A DNA stretch of 64,000 nucleotides from positions 10,354,001 through 10,418,000 of the forward strand of contig OX344764.1 of the NCBI GenBank assembly GCA_947034895.1, read 5' to 3'. The DNA is from Rhytidiadelphus loreus. Taxonomy: Eukaryota; Streptophyta; Bryopsida; Hypnales; Hylocomiaceae. The notes under the pieces were generated by a model. It was given only the letters and a program-made list of their open reading frames with translations. It was not told the origin of the DNA and searched no databases. Below, in pieces: positions 12,462 to 22,684 of the stretch; position 1 is the first letter of the stretch, and the number at the start of each line of letters is the position of its first letter. A program made the position numbers and the translations under genes.

Positions 12462-12682
12462 CCCCTTAACGCCTCAATCCTATTTCAAATTTTCACACAT
12501 TTTTGCTTATATCTTTGTACAGTAATACCATTTACCAAAATTTCATGAAATTGGACATAAAAGAAGGTTGTCTTTTCAAGATTCAAGTGTTATATTGGAT
12601 GAATGAGAAGGTAGTTGGACGAAACAACGCTTGCAAGCCCTCTGTTCATCGTCCAAAATATGGACGTCAAAGCGCTTAAGGG
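12462..12682. mobile_element. TTAA-flanked miniature element (piggyBac-like MITE)
   Basis: A 221-bp segment bounded by TTAA at 12458-12461 and 12683-12686. It starts CCCCTTAACGCC and ends GCGCTTAAGGG, giving imperfect inverted termini that open with CCC. A TTAA duplication with CCC...GGG ends is the hallmark of piggyBac-type insertion. Two further elements at 15513 and 16525 share the termini. It has no coding capacity. Superfamily assignment rests only on ends and target site. Confidence 0.55.
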
Positions 12683-12686
12683 TTAA

Positions 12687-14421
12687 TATAACATTTTATA
12701 TTAAAAATGTTTATTTTACTGTATATTCTTCCGTTCCAATGATCCCAAATTCAGCCTGAGTGTTCCCAAACTGAAATATTGATACAAAAGCTCCAAAAAT
12801 TCAGCAACACAGATGGGAGGAAGTTTCTTAAGCTCGCAATTAATAAGCATGCACCAAAAAAGAAAACCAAAGACCATTGCATTGGAGATTTGTACGATTC
12901 AACGGAGGAGCCCAATCCAACCCTAGATGGAAAATTGGGCCATCCAAAACCTCATCCCAATTGCTCCCCTAGGGCTAGATGGTTTGGCATTGAAACCATG
13001 CCACCTAAGGCAACATATAGAATGAGTTGTGGGTTCAATCCAGCCCTAGTATAAAACCCTTGGGCTGAATTTGGAGAAATCGAGTGATCATATTGGTTCA
13101 AACTTGGAGAGTTCCCACTAGCCTTCAATCCAACCCCAAGTGTAAACTGGCCCTTTAAATAAGTTATCAAGGACACCACAGCCCAAGCACACCACAGCCC
13201 AGAGACCGACCTCGCCAAAATTCTGGTGCGGAGCAGAATAATTTGAAGCCCCACTTACAGAGCTTCAATTTGGAATTGCTTATCAAATTGTGGAAGACGC
13301 TTCAAGTGTTGGACTAGCGCTTCATTTTCAACTAGATTCTCATGATGATGAGAGATCAAGGGCGTTCATCGTTGCTTTCATTTTGAGGATGTGACTTGCA
13401 TTTGCAGACCATGGGAATTGTTGTTGCCACAGGAAAATAGTTCTCAGGGGTATTCTCAATTCTGGAGTGACCCATTTGATGAAACGAATCCAAATCTACT
13501 TCTGGAAATATCACATGCAACGAGGACAGACCTTTCGAATGTCTCGAATCTCAACGATGATTGCAGATTGGGAAGAGCCAGCGTTGTAGAGCTAGAGCTG
13601 AAGTCCTGGTTCGGGATTCGATTGACAAAAATTGCGCTGATGATGCTGAAAGATAAGAATTTCGGTAGACGAGCGGTTCTTCGGATTACCCAAGATTTTA
13701 CAATAATTAATGACAATGTTCAAGTGAAACCAACAAGAACAAGCAATTGGATTGACCATATTGGAATTGATATGTGTGTAAATTTGAAGTTGAGTACATG
13801 GTTGTGTGCACTAACTGGTGCCGCTTAGTTTTAAGAAGATAATTCCTCATTAGGCGCAGACTGGAAATTGGTTTAGGTTTTTCCAATGGTGGATTCGACA
13901 AGTGTTGCTCAAGCATGAAAAAACATAGAGGCTGAACCTTTGACGTCCTACAAGGTTCAATCCCAAGAATAGGAAAACAGGAAAGCGGAGGAGATGGAAG
14001 AGAGACTCAAGGAAAACAAGAAGAAAACACAAAAAGCTTCTTGACCTACATTACATAATTTGCAAATGCTTGGACATCTGCAAATGTAACGTTTTGCAAA
14101 AGAAAAGAGTGTCTTTCATACAAGAATACCCCTCCAAGACTCTGATAAGGTACAGTCCCCAGGAGCATAGAATCCTAGCGACAAAGTATCAGCTCTATCA
14201 ATGCAACATTCCTTTCCATCGAAATTGTAATATACACCAAATAAAATAAGAAAAACTGATTGAATGTCCACCACCGAGACTCCACATACCAGGAAACGAA
14301 ATCGAAACCCGAAATTTGTCGTCGAATTGATGAGGAATAATGCTACAATGCACGGCGCGTCTGACTTCCAAATCGCTACCTCTACATACAAAAACTACTA
14401 GACTAAGAAATAATCAACCTT
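12687..14421. other. Spacer and 3' flank of atpG; one unassigned open frame
   Basis: No identified gene. The longest open frame (13391-13828, +, 145 codons) lacks recognisable motifs and a convincing start context, so I leave it uncalled. The stretch from 13840 to 14421 lies just downstream of the ATP synthase gene on the minus strand and probably includes its 3' untranslated region. Confidence 0.5.
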
Positions 14422-15180
14422 TTACACCTTGAAGGGGATAACCTTACTGAGAATCTCCTCACTCAGGGTTTGCACCTGCTTGTCCAAACTCCGTAGCGTA
14501 TCCTCCTTCTGCTCCTCCATATTCGCCAGTGACTGCGCGAGCTCCTTCTCAATCCTCGCCCTCGATTCCTGCAGCTTCTCATCCAACATGGCGGCCGTCT
14601 CGCGCTTCGTCTTCGTCAGTGCTTCCGTGGTCTCAATCCGGGCCGCTTTCAAAATTGCCTCGGCTTCATTCTGCATCTTCTTGATCTCCCCGGAGTTGTC
14701 CCGCACGCCCATCAGCTTCGTCCGGATATTCTCATCCCTCGCGTCCATGACTTTCGCCACAGGTTTGAACCAGATGTTGTCGAGCGCCACCATGAGGAGC
14801 AAGAACTGCACGGCGATGATGGGGAGGGTCAAGTTGAAGTCGAAGATCTTGCCCTTGGGCTCCTTCTCGAGCTCCTCGGCCACTGCGGGCATCACCATGA
14901 GGGCATTGAAGGCTAAGAAGGAAACCTGCTTCATCAAAGCGCTTTTAGATGCCGCGTCCTTGACATTGCGGATGGCGTGCTTCACGCTCCCTTCGAGCTC
15001 AGACAAAGGAGCAAGGCCGGCGCGAACTTCAAGGGCTTTGCGAGCGACAGACTCTGCGTCAAATCGCTTGCTAATGTGAACCATTGCCTGACGGGATGCG
15101 AATCCCGTGGAGCGCAAACCCGAAGGAAGAGAAGCTACCACTGCGGTGGAGCTCGTCGCCATGGCCGCCATCGCTGCCAT
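14422..15180 (-). CDS. atpG: Chloroplast ATP synthase subunit b' (CFo-II), nuclear-encoded
   Basis: Single-exon gene for a 252-residue precursor. The subunit forms half of the peripheral stalk of the thylakoid CF1Fo ATP synthase, pairing with plastid-encoded b (atpF). Residues 1 to about 100 are a long plastid presequence rich in Ala/Ser/Lys. It ends in a hydrophobic stretch and MPAVA/EE, a likely thylakoid processing site, as expected for the bipartite transit peptide of CFo-II. Then KIFDFNLTLP leads into one membrane helix (about 116-137), followed by a charged, Ala/Glu/Lys-rich coiled coil to the C-terminus. It aligns well with Arabidopsis ATPG (At4g32260) as I recall it: the FDFNLTLPII motif, the MD-RD segment and the ...LSE-I--KV-P end. 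Three in-frame ATGs stand at 15180, 15171 and 15162, and one at 15255. I chose 15180 because the upstream 25 codons do not look like a transit peptide; 15255 remains possible. Confidence 0.93.
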   Translation of the reverse strand: MAAMAAMATSSTAVVASLPSGLRSTGFASRQAMVHISKRFDAESVARKALEVRAGLAPLSELEGSVKHAIRNVKDAASKSALMKQVSFLAFNALMVMPAVAEELEKEPKGKIFDFNLTLPIIAVQFLLLMVALDNIWFKPVAKVMDARDENIRTKLMGVRDNSGEIKKMQNEAEAILKAARIETTEALTKTKRETAAMLDEKLQESRARIEKELAQSLANMEEQKEDTLRSLDKQVQTLSEEILSKVIPFKV

Positions 15181-15512
15181 TGCTGAAACTCCACAAAACT
15201 TCACGAATTGGGGAATTGGAGAATTGGGTGATTTCGAGGAGATCCACAACTGCAAAAGAAAAATGGAGGAATTGGGGAAGGGGAGAGAAATGGAGAGATA
15301 AGGCGCATCGGGCGCAATTGCTTGCGGCCCAGCGGATAACGAAGAACGCTTCCGCCGGGGCTACCCAGCCATGGCTGCTGTGGGTGGCTAGGAAACATTC
15401 ACCGCGACTTTCACTTTTTCATTCATCGGCTTCAATCGCGCTTCTCTTCCCGATTTCCCGAAACACTTCTTCCCTCAAAATCAACGCAACTTTCTAGATG
15501 CAACTAAGTTAA

Positions 15513-15891
15513 CCCTTAAACGCTCAGCACTTAGCATACGCTTTTTGAATTACTAGTACAATACCATATGCCTAGCAATGAAGAGAATGAATTGAAAGCC
15601 TTACAATGCACAAATTTTCACCCATTGACTATTGATTGATTCTACAATTTTGTGCTTTTTATCCCACATCCTAAGGTTGATCAGATTTAATGAAGGTCCA
15701 AATGAGTAAGTGAAGGAATGAGCCATTCTTTCAAAATTGACCAACTCACACCATGGTACAGAAACTACATTAATCTTACTACACAATTAATGAACAACTA
15801 AAAAGCTAAACAAAGAATTTCATTAAGACCAAACATACTATATGGTATAAGAACTCATAGGCCATTTGGGGCTGCTCTGAGCGTTTAAGGA
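15513..15891. mobile_element. TTAA-flanked miniature element, second copy of the CCCTTAA family
   Basis: Bounded by TTAA at 15509-15512 and 15892-15895. The left end reads CCCTTAAACGCTCAG; the right end reads CTGAGCGTTTAAGGA, so 14 of 15 terminal bases are inverted-repeat matches. It is 379 bp, AT-rich and non-coding. It lies about 330 bp upstream of the atpG start codon. The same terminal motif occurs at 12462 and 16525. Confidence 0.6.
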
Positions 15892-15895
15892 TTAA

Positions 15896-16057
15896 GGTAA
15901 ACTATACCATTATGGGCAAAATGGGAGCAAGCCCACTACAGTACTATGGGCAAAATTGTAATGGTGGTGTACATTCAAGTTCTGAAATGTACACGACCAT
16001 TCTAATTTTGCCCGCAATGGACTTGCTCTCATTTTGACCCTAATGGGGTAGTTTACC
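15896..16057. mobile_element. Full-length foldback MITE, TTAA-flanked
   Basis: A 162-bp near-palindrome. GGTAAACTATACCATTA at the left pairs with TAATGGGGTAGTTTACC at the right, and complementarity continues through GGGCAAAATGGGAGCAAG almost to the centre, where GTGTACATT faces AATGTACAC. It is flanked by TTAA on both sides (15892-15895 and 16058-16061) and shares its left TTAA with the neighbouring element. A single transcript through it would form one long hairpin. Confidence 0.7.
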
Positions 16058-16524
16058 TTAATGAGAAGTTAGAAGTTTTTTGAAGTAAACAATGACAATG
16101 AGGGGTGAGGCATTTTGCAATTCACGAATGTCCATTCAATGTGAGTCTAGTATTATGTACAAGCTAATTTACATTCACAACTTTGAAATTGTTTTTTGTA
16201 AAATGTTACTAATATAGCATCAAAAAATTACAAAATCACTTGGTTTGTGTTTATCTTGAATTTGCTAATATAATCATCAAATTTTTATGGTCACTTGACC
16301 TTTGAAATAGAGGGACCAAAAAAAATGTTGCTTTTAGATGTTTCTACCTTAAGAGCATCTTTAAGGGCCTACCAAAAATTAATGTAAGCAAAAGTAAAAC
16401 ACTGTGTTCAAGATCTAAAGAGTGAATACCGTGTGTGTCCATAACATTTTTAACCTCGCTTTCCAATGGCTTTGGTATTAGCAATAGTTCTCTCCTAAAT
16501 ACCTAAGAGGGCAATATGAGTTAA

Positions 16525-17186
16525 CCCCTAAAGGACCAAGCTGCATTTTTTGGCAACATAGTGATTTTTGGCAACTCATTGCAAATGGAATTTTTTTTTC
16601 CTTTGAAATTTTCATACAATATGGGGAATGATATGTAGTTTTTTTCCCTTGGCCACGTAGTCCAAACATATTTTTTAAATCACTTTTTTAAAGAACAAAA
16701 ATTTAAAATTGATTTTCTAGATTTATGTATACATGAAAAGCTTTGAATCATTCCATTTTGATCAACAACATGAAAGTTATGTGGAGTTTTAGTTTGTAGG
16801 CAATTATGGATTCTCTACTCTAAAATAAACTTTGAAGTCGTATATTTAAGTCACTTTTCAATATTTTTGGAAAAAAATAATATCATAGGATGTAGATTGT
16901 TTATTACAATATTGCAACTATTGGGATTGACATTTTTCAATTCCATAACTAAATTCTTAACAATTTCATATTTTGAATCATTCTCTACATCTTTCTACTT
17001 ACTATTTTTTTCCTATATGTTGTGCAATTCCAAATGATTTGAAGTTTTCAAGCATGTAGCCAACTTGCCTTGAAGAATGAATTCAAAGTAGCACCAACAG
17101 CATGGACATTTTTTCATACAAATGTAACCTTGTGAAGTGCAATTGCTCAAGATTTTGGTGAAAATATAGTCAAAGAACTTTAAGGG
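16525..17186. mobile_element. TTAA-flanked non-autonomous element, third copy of the CCCTTAA family
   Basis: A 662-bp AT-rich segment between TTAA at 16521-16524 and TTAA at 17187-17190. It begins CCCCTAAAGGACC and ends GAACTTTAAGGG. It has no transposase-like frame. The end structure matches the elements at 12462 and 15513, but the interior looks unrelated by eye. Confidence 0.5.
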
Positions 17187-17190
17187 TTAA

Positions 17191-18575
17191 TTCTTGCAAA
17201 ATGAGTGGGCTATAATAGTGCCCTTCCTTTGGTTAAGAATGTTATGTCTTAATTGCACTACTAGATATTTCAACTTTCAAATAATGGCAAGTGTTTTAGT
17301 GTACAAAAGCAAAAAGAATCTCATGATTGATGATTGATGTCAATGTACTAGTTTCAAGATGAATAGTAGCATTTTTGATAGAGTTGCAAAACAACTACAA
17401 AAATGCAATTTTTGTAGTGCCCAAAGAATATTTTGGCAACACTACACATTCATTGCTTACTTTTCATCCAAAGAATACCATAGCGGGCTTAATAGACAAA
17501 CCACTAGAATTGCTCTATCATTTAAAAAGAGATTGAACTTGGTTCCTAGAATTGAACTATAAATTTTTAGTGTTATTAGGGCTTGTATAATTTTGAATCT
17601 ACTCTGAGTAGGACATTAGGGCATTTGGATTTAAAGTCTTGAAAGGACAACATATTTTATGTAATCACTTACATTGAAGAAGATGACAAACTTGGTTCAA
17701 AGAACATTAAGCATAAAGAGTCTTTTGGAGATGGTTCTACTAAATATGTTGCATTGCCACAAATAGCAAGTATTACCTTTTAAAGGTAGAGAAATAATTT
17801 AGCTTCAATTTTGAGATCGGCATGTATTAAAAGATGACCTAAAGACTGCAGAAAGTTGAATATTCAAGCTCCTGATTCTCCCTCCAAATGCACATGAGCA
17901 GATTTTTATGGACATGCAAACCACCAAGTTCGGATTACCATTTTCCTGAGGGACACTGTTCTAAACACTGATGACAGAAACACACGCTACTATAACGGGA
18001 TCAGTTGCTGAAATTTCATGTGATGAAACATGAAATTTCACACCAGGTAATCTTTAGGGCTGGACTGCTTCGCATATGAAGTGAGGCCATTCCTGTGTAT
18101 AAGTCACCACCTGCAGGCAATCAAAACTCTAAAAGAATTCAAGTCATCTTCGTCAACGATCAGATGCAGCAGCAGCAGGCTGCCATTCAAAATGCTCCAA
18201 CAGAAACCAGCAGAATGGTGCTTCGCTAATGTAAGTTGTGTGCAAAAGCAGTGAAATGATTCAGAGGAAATGAAGAAACCTGATCACAATCGCATGAACT
18301 ATTGGCAGTTCCTTTATTTGGAAAGGATGAGCTCTTCTAAATGAACTCATCGTGAGAAAAAGGGTCCAAGAGTTCCTCCCAAAGGTGCTAGCAAGAGTAC
18401 GCTACATGAGAACTCCAACTCCCCTCCTTCAAGAGCAATCACCAATACCGCGGCATATGCCGAAATGACTCCAAACTACTTATTATATCTAACCTGTAAA
18501 CTCAATGTATTTCAATGAAAGACAAGATACAAATGAAGGCCGCGGTGCGCAATATACACAAAAGTTTTTTATGTT
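17191..18575. other. Spacer and 3' flank of the lumen-protein gene
   Basis: No gene recognised. The part from about 17,800 to 18,575 is less AT-rich than the rest and lies just beyond the stop codon of the minus-strand gene that follows, so it may be 3' untranslated or intronic sequence of that transcript. Confidence 0.45.
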
Positions 18576-19688
18576 TTACTTCGCAGTGCTCACAAGAGAA
18601 TTCACCACAGTAGAAGCAATCAGCACTCCAACTACCCCTGCACCAGCAACTGTGCCAGCTTGCACTGCAGGAGACAAACCCTCTCCTGAGATACTAGGGA
18701 TGTTCCGCCCAGCAACGCCAGGGAACTCGGCCACAGCACCTGAGATTGCTCCTTCTCCTTCCTTAACCAGATCCTTCACTTCTTGAACTACCTGAATTCC
18801 AAAATGCAGGCACAAACACAGGAAATTTTTTTGAGCACATCATCTGCAATATCCGTCATATTCAAAACCTACAGAAACAATATCGCCAGGAATACCTTCG
18901 ATACTTTTCAAGATTGTTTCTCGTATCTAAACAATGACAGTATGCCACCAAGCAACGAAATTAACCTCATAACAAAACCCTGATCACTTCAAAGAAAGTC
19001 AATAGAACGGACAGTGTTAATTCAGGTCAATGTCACATTATCATGCTCCTAGTCACCATGAAATGTAAACTCCTCAAAAAGCAAAAGCTCAGCCCCACAA
19101 ACCAAAAACCAAAAACTCAAAACACATTCCTCGTCCATTCCAGCAACTAAACGAACATGAACTACAACCCCAGCCCTACTCCTAATCCCTCCCTAATTTC
19201 GAAATCCAATTCTCCAACAATGCCACCAACAAACGAGTCTATTGCAGTCTAGATTCCATGAGGAGAATGTACGAAAGGGTTCAAAATCAAGAGAAGCTCT
19301 CCCTCGTCCCGAACAAAGACGTGCACACCGAAACAGAGCATCCACAGCCAAGACCCCAAGCACCCCACATTGTCCCAACCTCCCAACCCCACGAATTTCC
19401 CCCAAATGCCTCCCAACTGACCTGGTCGCCCAGTTTCTTGGCCTTCTTCAATCCAAAGAGCGGAATGTCGCGCGCGTGCGCGGGGTGCGAGAACAGGAGG
19501 ACTGAGAGCGCGGTGAGCGACGTGACGGCCGCGTGGCGTCGCGAGATCATCGCGAGCTTGGGCTGTGAAGCGCCATCTGCGACGGGGGAAACCACGACAG
19601 GACCACCACGGCGTGTGGAGGAAGAGGATGAGGCGACGAGCGGCAGCGGGGTTGCGGCCAGCGCGTGCGAGGCAGAGAGCGACGCCAT
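18576..19688 (-). CDS. Thylakoid-lumen-targeted small protein of unknown function (two exons)
   Basis: Exon 1 is 19422-19688 (89 codons, donor GTCAGT) and exon 2 is 18576-18791 (71 codons plus TAA, acceptor TTCAG). The product is 160 residues. Residues 1 to about 47 form a Ser/Ala-rich plastid transit peptide. Residues 50-72 read as a twin-arginine signal: RRHAAVTSLTALSVLLFSHP then AHA, with cleavage before RDIPLFG. A Lys/Glu-rich, probably helical segment follows, then a Gly/Pro-rich linker and a C-terminal hydrophobic stretch (about 135-158, AGTVAGAGVVGVLIASTVVN) that could anchor it in the thylakoid membrane. I recall plant chloroplast proteins with a similar ARDIPLFG...GxLVAxxVVN pattern but no named function. 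Role is unknown: lumenal or membrane-anchored, perhaps photosystem-associated by location only. Exon 1 is very GC-rich compared with its surroundings. Confidence 0.8.
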
Positions 19689-20008
19689 AGCGGACGCGAG
19701 CTCGGGAGAACAAGCTCAAGCTGGCTGGCTTAAGCTTGGCTTGGCTTGGCTTTGCGAATTTGGGCAATTGGCGATGAGATTTGGGCGATGGCCGTGGTGG
19801 GTTCTCTCGCGTCGGAGGAGAGTGACGACGGGTCGCGAGCTTGTGGCTTCCAGGCTTCCCTGCTCGCACGGCTCGCGTCGGCCCAGTTATCTTACCCGCT
19901 CACCCGCGAACCAATCACGGGGACGTAAGGGGGGATTCTGTGGAGGTTTGAACCTGCCTGGGGATGGAATGGATCTAAGTTACTTCCGTTTGCTTCAAAC
20001 TGCCATTA

Positions 20009-20292
20009 AGGTGGGCACCCCCCCCAAAACCACTACTTTTTGCAACTGTGCCTATTTAGTGGTTGAATTTTCATATATTTTCTTGTTGGCAACTGAAAGG
20101 AGGTTCCAACACACCAAAGAATGTCGTCTTTGGGTACTATATGCAAAAGTTATGATGGGTCAAAAGTTTTTTTTGGTAGAAGTTCTAAAATGGTTTCTTC
20201 CATATAGGTACATATTGATTTTGGAGATGTACCCAAAGTGATGATAGCAAGTTTGTGTCACTAGTGCATTTATTTTTTTGGGGGGGGGCACT
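20009..20292. mobile_element. Possible MITE with C/G-run inverted ends
   Basis: The left end AGGTGGGCACCCCCCCC and right end GGGGGGGGGCACT form an imperfect inverted pair around 284 bp. TTA on each side (20006-20008, 20293-20295) fits a 3-bp target duplication as for PIF/Harbinger elements. The homopolymer runs make chance pairing easier, so this is tentative. Confidence 0.35.
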
Positions 20293-21833
20293 TTAGATTA
20301 GGGCCTGTAAACCTTGCCCAACAATTTTGCACCCCCGTTGTGCAATTTTAGTGCAATTAGGGAATTGTTTTTTTGATCTAACGTGGCACTACTAGTGCCA
20401 TATCAAAGACATGGCAAATTGGCAAATTTCTTAATATTTAAAAAATATTGAAATATTGAAATATTATTTAAATTTAAAAAAAAATTGTACTTGCATTGTG
20501 CAGCTGAGAAAATCAAACATTCACAAATCTTTGTAGGGTTCAGATTTCTTATAATGTAAGTTCTGAAAATGGTGTGGTTGTGTATCTTTGGCCTAATTTT
20601 TCACTTATGTTTGATTTGAAATGGCCCTATTTTGGTAAATTAGGCCAACAAAGAATTGGACATGGACCCTAATATTATAATGTCACACATACATGGTCCA
20701 TGCATACCAACTGGCTAGACCTGCACTCCAAGGTACACCACTTTGTTAAATGTGGCAATAGGAAGCAAGAGCCCAAGAGAAAATATAGTAATGTGGACAC
20801 TTTGTAGGATCTAGGTGTAAATCCAAGAGAGACCATAGCCATGCCATATATATTTATTATTGAATTGACCTAGTAAGTGTATCTGTCTTTTGAGTGGATA
20901 GTGAGAAGAAGGCCTCACTATATACCTTCCCTTAAAAAAATTTAAATTAATTTTTTTTTCATATCCCTTGCCCCCCTTTAAGAAAAATTAAGATTTTAAA
21001 ATTTTAAAATTTTCATTACCCCTCTCCCTCCCCCTCTCTTTTTGTAATTTCAGAAATCAACATACTTGACAAACAATATGGGACAAACCCGTACCAATTT
21101 CTATAACCCTCCTCTCTTAGTGCGGCCGGCTAGCTTCATCAACGGCTATGATTTGGACATCGACATTTTGTTTTTGAAAATGAAATCAATAGCAAGGGTG
21201 GGGAGCATATTTTTTATACTGTGATCGACGGTTGTGGATTTTTTGCAGGGGAGGGGAGGCAGGGAGGGGCCTCTTCTGAACCTTGAGTTGCATCTTTTTA
21301 CTAGATAGTGAACCACAAAATTAATTAAATAGACAAATTCTATAGTTGTGTGATTTCACCCCATCATGATCTCCTAGAATCTTATTAGGTCTACCTCAAG
21401 AAAATAGGCAAGAAAACTAAAGCTCCTTGAAATTGGCACAACATTATTTACTTAACTACTTTGGCCATGTAGGATTCCAAGTGAACTTATCATCTATGAA
21501 AAATAGCATGACCAAAGTGTAATCCAACTTGGACCTCACTTATCTCTCTACTAATTACTACTTTAATAATTTCAGAGGTCTTTGCTTGGTGTAAATTGAC
21601 CCTGTATGGTTGAAGTCCCCCCAAGTGCCACTTTTTTTGCTCCTAAGGGAAGTGCATCCATAATCAATACTAATAGCAACAATTGGGCATATTTACTATT
21701 ATTAAATATGATTTTTTTATTGGATCTTATTAGGAAGAAAAAGAGGATTCTAATGCATATTATTTGAACATCTTATGAATAAATTATGATTTATCAAACT
21801 TAACTGTTTGTAGGTGTATCAAAAATCAACACT

Positions 21834-22487
21834 CACTACAAGAGAAAGGGTGGTATTAAGTACAATATTTAGTTAAAAATTGCATAATGAAAAGTCAAGT
21901 ATTTTAAAGAAAATTTACTAAAAGAACATGTGTCTAGGACTTATTTTAAAATACCTTTACTAAATTCTTACATCACCTCAATTCAATCAATGATTTTTTT
22001 TGTCTTTTCAACATTCTTAGAAGACAACTTAACTACAAAAAAAATCACAAGTCATAGGATTTGAACTCTTCACCTAATGCTTGGTAGTGAAAAATCTTTA
22101 GTTAGTACCTTAGTACTTCTTGCTTCATATGTGAAATCAAAGATGATTTTGAAATTTATATAACATAAGGTGTGTATTTAGTAACTAGTTACCAACAAGG
22201 ACAAATTTTTGACAACTAGTGACTAAAAAGGATAATTTTTTAGTACTTAATGTAATGACTAATTAGTATTGTGAACTTGACATATATTTATTATACACAA
22301 CAAAATTGACTTTTTAGTAACCAATGATCAAAGAAGATAAATTTTTAGTAATGTAATTACCAATTAGCATTGAGGATTAGCAACATACTTATTATAGACA
22401 ACCAACTTGACCATTTAGTATTAGAAATAACATTTTAGTAATTCTTAACTAATTGGTCGTACTTAATACCACCTTTCTCTTGTAGTA
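21834..22487. mobile_element. Miniature CACTA (En/Spm) element with ACT target duplication
   Basis: A 654-bp element. The left terminus is CACTACAAGAGAAAGG continuing as GTGGTATTAAGTAC. The right terminus is the inverse complement of ACTACAAGAGAAAGG-TGGTATTAAGTAC, with one base deleted and the last G replaced by A. ACT stands on both sides (21831-21833, 22488-22490), the 3-bp duplication expected of CACTA transposons. The interior carries diverged subterminal repeats built on 'TTTTTAGTAA' and 'AACTAGT/ACTAATTAG'. It has no transposase and is non-autonomous. Confidence 0.8.
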
Positions 22488-22684
22488 ACTAGACTCTCAT
22501 GTTTTGGTTATGTACACATTGTGTCATCAATATCTAGGTTTTAGTGTTGCTTCTAGATTCAAATGTATACGCCATCTTATGGACTTTGATGATTATGGGA
22601 GCATATACCTTACTAGATGGGTGGTTCAAGCCATATTTTTTTTATAAGGATGTTAGCTTCCTTGAGAGAAAATCTTGGAGAAAA

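Noticed and set aside
13391..13828. 145-codon frame as a possible gene
   Set aside because: No recognisable domain, an equally open frame on the other strand, and no splice or promoter support.
14429..15079. 216-codon plus-strand frame
   Set aside because: Antisense to the ATP synthase b' gene. Its Ser/Cys/Phe-rich product is the mirror of a GC-rich coding sequence.
19249..19869. 206-codon minus-strand frame overlapping exon 1 of the lumen-protein gene
   Set aside because: Different reading frame from the transit-peptide frame, Arg/Pro-rich, no signal or domain; a shadow of GC-rich DNA.
19258..20241. 327-codon plus-strand frame, the longest on plus after the MULE
   Set aside because: Its first half is antisense to exon 1 of the lumen-protein gene and its second half runs into AT-rich spacer. 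There is no motif and the composition changes midway.
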